DNA from: Blastocatellia bacterium
GTDB taxonomy: Bacteria > Acidobacteriota > Blastocatellia > Chloracidobacteriales > JADJPF01
Reading direction: 5' to 3'
NCBI GenBank assembly: GCA_023265235.1
Contig: JAHFUF010000445.1
Coordinates: 1-5,010 of the forward strand
Length of the DNA: 5,010 nt
Part shown: positions 1 through 5,010 of the stretch, one piece after another
How positions within the stretch are numbered: the stretch's first letter is position 1
How the letters are laid out: each line of letters starts with the position of its first letter
Made by a program: the position numbers and the translations under genes
Notes under the pieces: generated by a model
Databases searched by the model: none
Told to the model about the DNA's origin: nothing
The model's input: only the letters and a program-made list of their open reading frames with translations

Positions 1-496
1 AAGTTTTGATCCTAGAGAAACTCCTGAGCTTGCTATAGGGAAAAAGCAGGTTTACCTAGAACGCTATATAGTCAAAGGTACTGAAGCTGGTTGGCATTTT
101 TTAACAGGGGATGAAAGCTCAATAAAGGCGTTAACCCAAAACGTAGGTTTTCGCTATACTTATGACGCAGAGAAAGACCTTTTTGCTCATGCAAGTGGAA
201 TAACAGTTTTAACTCCTGAGGGAAAAATTTCAAAATATTTTTATGGCGTTGAATATTCGCCTCGTGATTTAAGATTAGGATTAGTAGAAGCTTCTGAAAA
301 TAAGATTGGTTCCCCCGTAGATCAACTCTTATTAATGTGCTATCACTATGATCCTACCACGGGAAAATACGGTGCTGTGGTTATGAATGTGATGCGTGTG
401 GCTGGGGCCATCACATTACTTATGATAATAGCTTTTATTATTTTTACAGTACGTAATGATCGTAAAAAGCAGAAGTTACCAGTAGTCAATAGTTAA
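1..496 (+). CDS. sco: SCO1/SenC family copper chaperone, C-terminal part (5' end outside window)
   Basis: An open frame runs from base 2 to the TAA at 494-496, giving 164 residues with no start in the window. It matches the second half of the thioredoxin-fold SCO1/SenC family, which delivers copper to, or reduces, the CuA site of oxidase subunit II outside the cytoplasmic membrane. Family marks are the S-x-DP-x-ETPE stretch (residues 1-9), the GWHFLTG strand (30-36), and FAHASG, whose H63 (188-190) corresponds to the conserved copper-ligand histidine. The CxxxC copper site should lie upstream and cannot be seen. After the fold come a CYHYDP motif (113-118) and a hydrophobic segment (about 128-150), then a basic tail, so the protein is anchored by its C-terminus. 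The stop lies 44 bp before coxB, consistent with one operon and a role in CuA assembly. Family assignment is strong; the exact step, metal insertion or thiol reduction, is inferred. Confidence 0.9.
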   Translation, partial: SFDPRETPELAIGKKQVYLERYIVKGTEAGWHFLTGDESSIKALTQNVGFRYTYDAEKDLFAHASGITVLTPEGKISKYFYGVEYSPRDLRLGLVEASENKIGSPVDQLLLMCYHYDPTTGKYGAVVMNVMRVAGAITLLMIIAFIIFTVRNDRKKQKLPVVNS

Positions 497-524
497 CCTA
501 GATTTCTGATAAATAATTAGGCAA

Positions 525-534
525 AAGGTAAGGT
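525..534 (+). promoter_or_regulatory. Ribosome binding site of coxB
   Basis: The purine-rich stretch AAAGGTAAGG resembles a Shine-Dalgarno sequence and ends about seven bases before the ATG at 541. It supports that ATG as the true start. The 44-bp gap after sco shows no convincing -35/-10 pair, so coxB is probably read from an upstream promoter. Confidence 0.6.
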
Positions 535-540
535 TAGATT

Positions 541-1629
541 ATGCAGTCTTCCACTGTACAGTTTTTACCAGAACAAGCTTCCAGTTTTGCATTACAAGTA
601 GATTTACTTTATTTGTATCTCACTGCTGTATCAGCTTTTTTTACAATAGGAATTGTAGGATTTATAATTTTCTTTTCTATTAAGTATCGTCGCCGTTCAG
701 ATGCTGATCGTCCACCAATGACTGTTTCTAACTTACTGCTAGAAATAACATGGATTGTAGTGCCGCTAGCACTATCCTTTGTAATGTTTATTTGGGGTGC
801 AGCTATTTTCTTTAAAATGGCTTCTCCTCCAAAAGAATCAATGGATGTTTATGTTACGGGCAAACAATGGATGTGGAAAATTCAGCATGTAAATGGGCAC
901 CGTGAAATAAATGAGTTACACGTTCCAGTAGGAAAGCCCGTTAGACTAACTATGACTTCTGAAGATGTTATACATAGTTTCTTTATTCCTGCTTTTCGTA
1001 TAAAAGCTGACGTGATACCTGGAAGCTACTCAAAACTCTGGTTTGAGGCTACAAAACCTGGTAAGTATCATTTGTTTTGTGCTGAATATTGCGGTACTAA
1101 GCACTCTGGAATGATTGGTTCAATAATCGTAATGGAACAACGTGACTATGACGCATGGTTAGGTAATACCAAAGATTCATCACTAGCAGAAGCAGGTCAA
1201 AAGCTTTTCAAAACTATGGGATGTGTTAGCTGTCATAGTGCTGACTCTGATATTAAAGGCCCTAATTTAGAAGGTATTTATGGTAAGCAAGTTCGCTTAC
1301 AAGATGGTAGTGTTATAACAGCAGAAGAGCGTTATTTAAGGGAATCCTTACTAGCCCCTAATGCAAAGTTAACAGAAGGTTTCACAGCCAACATGCCATC
1401 TTATCAAGGCTTAATGACTGAGGAGCAAATCTTACAACTTATCTCTTATATGAGAACTTTAACTCCTGTTACAACTAATACTGGCCTTAAGACTCTACCA
1501 ACTACTGCTCTAGGGCAAACACCAAAGCCAGAAGTAACACCAGTACAAACACCAAAGCCAGTAACAACGCCTACAGCAACAGAAAATAAACTATCTGGTT
1601 CACCTAAAAAGAGTGAACCTGCTAAATAA
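541..1629 (+). CDS. coxB: Cytochrome c oxidase subunit II with fused cytochrome c domain (caa3-type)
   Basis: This subunit accepts electrons and passes them to subunit I; its soluble domains face the periplasm or cell exterior. Two membrane helices (about 22-48 and 68-92) form the hairpin. E68, in the LLLEITW stretch, aligns with the K-channel-entry glutamate (bovine E62). The cupredoxin domain (about 100-200) carries the aromatic QWMW patch (109-112) and a complete CuA set: H145, C180, E182 (backbone carbonyl), C184, H188 and M191. A class I cytochrome c domain follows (about 213-307), with CVSCH at 228-232 and probable axial Met M285 in NMPSYQG. This fusion defines caa3-type oxidases, which can take electrons directly from a membrane complex or a mobile cytochrome. 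Residues 309-362 form a Pro/Thr/Lys-rich, probably disordered tail. No cleavable signal peptide is obvious; the first helix probably directs insertion. Its stop lies 11 bp before coxA. Confidence 0.96.
   Translation: MQSSTVQFLPEQASSFALQVDLLYLYLTAVSAFFTIGIVGFIIFFSIKYRRRSDADRPPMTVSNLLLEITWIVVPLALSFVMFIWGAAIFFKMASPPKESMDVYVTGKQWMWKIQHVNGHREINELHVPVGKPVRLTMTSEDVIHSFFIPAFRIKADVIPGSYSKLWFEATKPGKYHLFCAEYCGTKHSGMIGSIIVMEQRDYDAWLGNTKDSSLAEAGQKLFKTMGCVSCHSADSDIKGPNLEGIYGKQVRLQDGSVITAEERYLRESLLAPNAKLTEGFTANMPSYQGLMTEEQILQLISYMRTLTPVTTNTGLKTLPTTALGQTPKPEVTPVQTPKPVTTPTATENKLSGSPKKSEPAK
1516..1560 (+). repeat. Direct repeat in the coxB tail (15-bp unit, 30-bp period)
   Basis: The 15 bases CAAACACCAAAGCCA occur identically at 1516-1530 and 1546-1560, in frame, each encoding QTPKP. 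The intervening 15 bases encode EVTPV and are also Thr/Pro-rich. The repeat lies in the disordered tail after the cytochrome c domain and looks like a small tandem expansion of low-complexity sequence. Confidence 0.85.
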
Positions 1630-1640
1630 GGCTGGAACAT

Positions 1641-3317
1641 ATGAGTGCACATGTAATAGAAAGCAAACCTTTAGTGGTTGAACATAAAGAAGAGCAAGAA
1701 AACTATCTTACAGCAGGTTATACCCTCAAATCTTGGTTTTTAACCCTTGATCATAAAAGAATCGCAATACTTTATCTTCTTTCAGTAACCACTATGTTTT
1801 TTGTGGGCGGAATATTTGCATCCTTGATGCGTTTAGAACTTATGACCCCACAATCAGACCTTTTTGAACCAGATAATTTTAATAAGCTCTTTACAATGCA
1901 TGGAATAGTAATGGTGTTCTTTTTTATTATTCCTGCTGTACCAGGGGTATTAGGTAACTTCTTACTCCCATTAATGATAGGAGCTAAAGACGTTGCTTTT
2001 CCTAGGCTTAATTTGCTTAGTTGGTATGTTTATATAGTGGGTGCTGCTTTTACTATGTTTACCATAGTTAGTGGTGGAGTCGACACTGGTTGGACTTTCT
2101 ATACACCTTATAGTACCTCATCTTCTCAAACTCATGTTGTCCCAGTAGTCCTAGGTCTCTTTATTACAGGGTTTTCTTCAATCCTAACAGGACTAAACTT
2201 TATGGTAACAATCCATCGTATGCGGGCACCAGGTTTGTCTTGGTTTAGGTTACCACTAATGGTTTGGTCTATTTATGCTACTAGCATTATTCAAATTTTG
2301 GGGACTCCTGTAATAGCTGTTACTCTAATGATGGCAGCTTTAGAAAAAGTTTTAAGAATTGGTATATTTGATCCCAATTTAGGCGGAGATCCTGTACTTT
2401 TTCAACATTTATTCTGGTTCTATTCACACCCTGCTGTCTATATTATGATTGTTCCTGGTATGGGCGTAATTAATGAAGTAGTAACTTGTTTTTCTCGTAG
2501 AAGCATTTTTGGTTATCGCGCTATTGCTTTTGCTAATGTTGGTTTTGTGGTGTTTAGTTTTGTAGTCTGGGGACACCATATGATTGTTGCTGGCCAATCA
2601 GTTTATTCAGCCTTGATATTTTCTATTTTGAGCTATTTGGTAGGTATATTTTCTGCTATTAAAGTCTTTAACTGGACAGCAACAATGTACAAAGGCTCAA
2701 TTTCTTTTGATACACCAATGCTTTATGTTTTTGGTTTTCAAGGATTATTTTTAATTGGTGGTTTAACAGGACTATTTTTAGCCGCATTAGGGTTTGATGT
2801 TCACGTACATGATACTTATTTTGTTGTTGCTCACTTCCACTATGTGATGGTGGGCGGTCTAGTTATGGCTTTCTTAGCAGGAATACATTTTTGGTGGCCT
2901 AAAATGTTTGGTAAAAAATACCCTGAAAGTATCGCAAAGTTTGCAATGATACTAGTTTTTGCAGGGTTTAACTTAACTTTCTTTCCACAATTTATTTTAG
3001 GTTACTTAGGTATGCCTCGCCGTTATGCTAGTTACCCAGATGAATTTCAAGTGCTAAATGTTATGTCTACAGCAGGTGGTTCTGTTTTAGGATTAGGGTT
3101 TTTACTTATCGCAGCATATATGGTCTGGTCTTTAGTGTTTGGTAAAAAAGCAGGAATGAATCCTTGGAAAGCTACTGGGCTAGAATGGGAACATACCACT
3201 TCACCACCACCAACAGAGAATTTCTATGAAACCCCAATAGTTAATGAAGACCCCTATAATTATGCTAATCGTGATTTTACTAAGGATTTCAATAAGGAGG
3301 TAAAACTAGGTGCATAG
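1641..3317 (+). CDS. coxA: Cytochrome c oxidase subunit I, A2-type (caa3)
   Basis: This is the catalytic subunit, reducing O2 to water while pumping protons. About twelve membrane helices lie between residues 41 and 500. Heme a ligands are H87 (in FTMHG) and H400; the heme a3 ligand is H398; CuB ligands are H263, H312 and H313. Y267 is the tyrosine cross-linked to H263 in the family. H390 and D391 match the Mg/Mn site, and R460-R461 the heme-propionate arginines. D-channel positions are kept (N106, D117, N124), as is the K-channel lysine K341. Helix VI reads YSHPAVY (261-267): the glutamate of A1 oxidases is replaced by A265, with the Tyr-Ser pair of A2 enzymes. The soluble tail (about 505-558) includes the LEWEHTTSPPP stretch common in bacterial subunit I. 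The length of 558 aa is normal and subunit III is not fused. The ATG at 1641 follows coxB by 11 bp with a modest AAGG overlapping the coxB stop. The next gene overlaps its last 8 bases. Confidence 0.97.
   Translation: MSAHVIESKPLVVEHKEEQENYLTAGYTLKSWFLTLDHKRIAILYLLSVTTMFFVGGIFASLMRLELMTPQSDLFEPDNFNKLFTMHGIVMVFFFIIPAVPGVLGNFLLPLMIGAKDVAFPRLNLLSWYVYIVGAAFTMFTIVSGGVDTGWTFYTPYSTSSSQTHVVPVVLGLFITGFSSILTGLNFMVTIHRMRAPGLSWFRLPLMVWSIYATSIIQILGTPVIAVTLMMAALEKVLRIGIFDPNLGGDPVLFQHLFWFYSHPAVYIMIVPGMGVINEVVTCFSRRSIFGYRAIAFANVGFVVFSFVVWGHHMIVAGQSVYSALIFSILSYLVGIFSAIKVFNWTATMYKGSISFDTPMLYVFGFQGLFLIGGLTGLFLAALGFDVHVHDTYFVVAHFHYVMVGGLVMAFLAGIHFWWPKMFGKKYPESIAKFAMILVFAGFNLTFFPQFILGYLGMPRRYASYPDEFQVLNVMSTAGGSVLGLGFLLIAAYMVWSLVFGKKAGMNPWKATGLEWEHTTSPPPTENFYETPIVNEDPYNYANRDFTKDFNKEVKLGA
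3294..3301 (+). promoter_or_regulatory. Strong Shine-Dalgarno that sets the GTG start of coxC
   Basis: AAGGAGGT is a full match to the anti-Shine-Dalgarno consensus and lies inside the end of coxA, eight bases before the GTG at 3310. No in-frame ATG lies nearby; the first internal methionine is residue 31, at the start of the first membrane helix. The site therefore decides the start and suggests efficient, possibly coupled, translation of subunit III. Confidence 0.85.
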
Positions 3318-4071
3318 TTCAGAACATTCTGCACATCATCCAGCTTTAGCACATCATTTTCAGGATTTAGACCAACAAAAAGACGCTACATGGCTTGCTA
3401 TGTGGGTTTTTCTTGGTACAGAAATCATGTTCTTTGGTGGTCTATTTCTAGCCTATGTGATTTATCGTTCCTCCTACCCAGATGCATTTGCTATTGCAAG
3501 CAATGCATTAAATGTAAATATGGGATTAGGTAATACCTTTGTGCTAATTATTAGTAGTTTCACAATGGCAATGTCTGTTTATAGCGCTCAAATGGCTCAA
3601 ACAGGGCGGTTAGTTGTTTTTCTAATACTAACTTTAGTTTTAGGCTGTACATTCTTAAGCGTTAAATATTTTGAATACAAAGACAAATTTGATTCTCATT
3701 TAGTTCCAGGGCGGCATTTTGATTTTGCTCATCATCATGATCCTAAAACAGGAGCTATTTTAGAAGGGGCACATGGCGGCAGTGCAAACACAGAATCTAC
3801 TAGCCACGAAGCAGGTCATAGCGAAAAAGCCAGACGGGAAATTCAGATTTTCTTTTCCCTTTACTTTGCTATGACAGGACTTCACGCTTTTCATATGATA
3901 ATAGGTGCAGGTCTCTTGATTTGGCTAATTGTATCATCTATGAAAGGTAGGTTCTCTAAAGAATATAACTCTCCTGTAGAGTTAGTAGGTTTATACTGGC
4001 ACTTTGTTGATATTGTTTGGATTTTCTTGTTCCCACTACTTTATTTAATTGGTCGACATCATCACGGTTAA
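3310..4071 (+). CDS. coxC: Cytochrome c oxidase subunit III (GTG start)
   Basis: Subunit III binds subunit I in the membrane, stabilises it and supports proton uptake; it holds no redox metal. The 253-residue protein fits the five-helix bacterial form that lacks the first two mitochondrial helices. Hydrophobic segments lie at about 28-52, 72-93, 100-120, 178-209 and 223-247. E38, in FLGTEIMFFGG, aligns with the DCCD-reactive glutamate (bovine E90). The C-terminal LYWHFVDIVWIFLFPLLY stretch (228-245) is the most typical family signature, and the GLHAFHM stretch (190-196) is also conserved. The loop between helices 3 and 4 (about 121-176) is hydrophilic, with HHH at 141-143 and further histidines at 155, 166 and 170. 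The N-terminus (H2, 6, 9, 10, 15, 16) and C-terminus (H250-252) are also His-rich. Translation starts at GTG, overlapping coxA by 8 bp, behind a consensus ribosome binding site. Confidence 0.95.
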   Translation: MHSSEHSAHHPALAHHFQDLDQQKDATWLAMWVFLGTEIMFFGGLFLAYVIYRSSYPDAFAIASNALNVNMGLGNTFVLIISSFTMAMSVYSAQMAQTGRLVVFLILTLVLGCTFLSVKYFEYKDKFDSHLVPGRHFDFAHHHDPKTGAILEGAHGGSANTESTSHEAGHSEKARREIQIFFSLYFAMTGLHAFHMIIGAGLLIWLIVSSMKGRFSKEYNSPVELVGLYWHFVDIVWIFLFPLLYLIGRHHHG

Positions 4072-4101
4072 GTAATGAACGAAAGGTAAAAGTAAAATAT
4101 T

Positions 4102-4422
4102 ATGTCTGATGACCATTCAAAACATCACATTGTTCAACCTACAACTTATGCTACGATTTTAGGTGCTTTGTTGCTTTTTACAGTTCTTACTTACTATGTT
4201 GCCTTTATTGATTTGGGCGTTTTAAGTAATTTTGTTGCTATGGGAATTGCTGTTACAAAAGGCTCTTTAGTCGTACTATTTTTCATGCATATTTTCTATA
4301 GCACTAGACTATTATGGGTAGTCGTAGCAGGTAGTTTTGGTTGGCTAGGGTTAATGTTGGTACTCACTCTAGGGGATTATATTACTAGACATTGGGATAT
4401 TCAACATCGTATCTTTTTTTAA
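4102..4422 (+). CDS. coxD: Cytochrome c oxidase subunit IV family protein (small three-helix subunit)
   Basis: This 106-residue membrane protein has three hydrophobic segments (about 17-36, 41-66 and 70-92). It matches the prokaryotic subunit IV (COX4_pro/CtaF-like) family in size, position and pattern. The second helix holds the family's usual Lys followed by FFMH (K53, F60-H63), and a short polar tail follows the third. Such subunits are thought to help assemble or stabilise the complex and carry no cofactor. Its N-terminus is His-rich (H5, H8, H9), like CoxC. The ATG at 4102 is 30 bp after coxC. The only ribosome-binding-like sequence, AAAGG at 4082-4086, is about 15 bases from the ATG, which is long, so expression may be weaker than for coxC. 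An in-frame ATG at 4075 meets a stop at 4087 and cannot be the start. It is the last gene of the operon, followed by a terminator. Confidence 0.88.
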   Translation: MSDDHSKHHIVQPTTYATILGALLLFTVLTYYVAFIDLGVLSNFVAMGIAVTKGSLVVLFFMHIFYSTRLLWVVVAGSFGWLGLMLVLTLGDYITRHWDIQHRIFF

Positions 4423-4454
4423 TAGTAAGTAGAATAAATTATTGTTTCTAAATG

Positions 4455-4488
4455 AAGGGCAGGCACATAGTCTGCCCTTAGTTTATTT
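4455..4488 (+). terminator. Rho-independent terminator after coxD
   Basis: A 10-bp stem pairs AAGGGCAGGC (4455-4464) with GTCTGCCCTT (4470-4479), with one G-T wobble and a 5-base ACATA loop. It is followed by AGTTTATTT, a T-rich run. It lies 32 bp past the coxD stop and 17 bp past the stop of the convergent gene. On the opposite strand the stem is followed by TCATTTAG, a poorer tail, so it should work best for the cox operon and may act weakly in both directions. Confidence 0.85.
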
Positions 4489-4496
4489 CGCGTAAT

Positions 4497-5010
4497 TTAG
4501 CCTACTGCCGCAACATGTAAAACTCCATCACAAGCTTCAACATGCTTTATAACTTCTTCTTGGGCAGGAGCATCCAACATTATTTTGGCACAAGCAGCTA
4601 ATGCTCCTTCAAAAATTTGGTTTTGCATTTCTTGAACATTACAGCCATGCTCTTTTAATACTTCAAATACAGCAGCTAAGACTCCTACACGGTCTTGGTG
4701 ACGAACTACAATTCCATATTTAGCCGTAGTAGAGCTTCGACGTAAGTTAACACAATTAGGAATTTCAGCCCCACTAAGGAAGTTATTTACAATTCTTACC
4801 ACTTCGTCGCCAGTTTCGCTTTCAGCTTGATCAGTAGAGGCTCCAATATGATGTGTACCATAAAGGTTTAATGACTGAGATATATTAGAAGTAAATTCAG
4901 CCTCACCCGCAGTAGGTTCTTCAGCAAAAACATCTAGCCCAGCAAACAACCGCCCAGATGATAGCTCTGCCGTAAGTGCTTCTTCTTCTACTACTTCACC
5001 ACGAGAAGTG
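4497..5010 (-). CDS. serA: D-3-phosphoglycerate dehydrogenase with C-terminal ACT domain (5' part outside window)
   Basis: The frame is open from the right edge (first full codon 5009-5007) to the TAA at 4499-4497, giving 170 residues of the C-terminal part. The enzyme oxidises 3-phosphoglycerate to 3-phosphohydroxypyruvate with NAD+, the first step of serine synthesis in the cytoplasm. Catalytic Arg (in TSRGEV, codon 5003-5001), Glu (last E of DVFAEEP, 4919-4917) and His (second H of THHIGAST, 4850-4848) align with R240, E269 and H292 of E. coli SerA. A short linker containing IPNCVN leads into an ACT domain (about residues 97-170) that starts with KYGIVVRHQDRVGVL, so this is the short, E. 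coli-like architecture without the large intervening domain. Two positions of the serine-binding loop differ from E. coli, so feedback inhibition by serine is uncertain. The TTG at 4949-4947 is internal, not a start: the family match continues upstream of it. A related 2-hydroxyacid dehydrogenase is a less likely alternative because of the ACT domain. Confidence 0.88.
   Translation of the reverse strand, partial: TSRGEVVEEEALTAELSSGRLFAGLDVFAEEPTAGEAEFTSNISQSLNLYGTHHIGASTDQAESETGDEVVRIVNNFLSGAEIPNCVNLRRSSTTAKYGIVVRHQDRVGVLAAVFEVLKEHGCNVQEMQNQIFEGALAACAKIMLDAPAQEEVIKHVEACDGVLHVAAVG

Noticed and set aside
497..540. AT-rich stretch between sco and coxB as a separate promoter
   Set aside because: TAAATAAT-like sequence can be seen, but no matching -35 element at proper spacing; AT-rich sequence throughout the window makes such matches frequent by chance.
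1446..1652. Minus-strand open frame of 68 codons opposite the end of coxB
   Set aside because: It is antisense to the Pro/Thr-rich repeat tail, whose composition removes stop codons on the other strand. The protein has no recognisable family features and the overlap with coxB is nearly complete.
2421..2441. Loss of the helix VI Glu read as a nitric oxide reductase or an inactive oxidase
   Set aside because: The cross-link tyrosine, all CuB and heme ligands, the K-channel Lys, the D-channel residues and a CuA-bearing subunit II are present, and the Tyr-Ser motif is normal for A2 oxidases.
4075..4089. ATG at 4075 as an alternative start for coxD
   Set aside because: It is in frame with coxD but meets TAA at 4087-4089 after four codons, so it can only give a trivial peptide.
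4947..4949. TTG as a start codon for a short 150-residue ACT protein on the minus strand
   Set aside because: The frame stays open to the window edge, and the upstream residues (TSRGEVVEEEAL and on) continue the phosphoglycerate dehydrogenase match, including the catalytic arginine.

Overview
This window carries the terminal-oxidase operon of an AT-rich aerobic bacterium. Five genes lie on the + strand in the order sco (3' end only), coxB, coxA, coxC, coxD. They encode a copper-delivery protein and the four subunits of a caa3-type cytochrome c oxidase. A convergent gene on the - strand, the 3' part of a serA-like D-3-phosphoglycerate dehydrogenase, enters from the right edge. It is separated from coxD by a short gap with a rho-independent terminator hairpin.

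How the parts work together: the SCO protein probably helps load copper into the CuA site of subunit II. Subunit II (coxB) has a membrane hairpin, a CuA domain and a fused C-terminal cytochrome c domain, so electrons would pass cytochrome c -> CuA -> subunit I. Subunit I (coxA) holds heme a and the heme a3/CuB site where O2 is reduced and protons are pumped. All metal ligands and the cross-link tyrosine are present. The usual helix VI glutamate is replaced by the Tyr-Ser arrangement of A2-type heme-copper oxidases, the class that includes the Thermus and Rhodothermus caa3 enzymes. CoxC (subunit III) and CoxD (small subunit IV) complete the complex. Spacing is tight: 44 bp, 11 bp, an 8-bp overlap and 30 bp. 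No convincing internal promoter is visible, so one transcript starting upstream of the window is likely.

The taxon cannot be fixed from the sequence alone. From recalled family resemblance, the SCO form with a C-terminal membrane anchor, the A2-type caa3 subunits and this gene order resemble clusters of Acidobacteriota and similar phyla, where an alternative complex III operon often lies just upstream. The low G+C is unusual for many of those organisms, so this is a moderate-confidence inference.

I found no mobile element, CRISPR array, tRNA or rRNA, and no clearly novel system. The points worth a second look are details: the A2 signature and altered K-channel entry in CoxA, the Pro/Thr-rich repeat tail after the cytochrome c domain, a His-rich loop in CoxC, an extra Cys-X-His motif in SCO, and a substituted serine-site motif in the SerA ACT domain.
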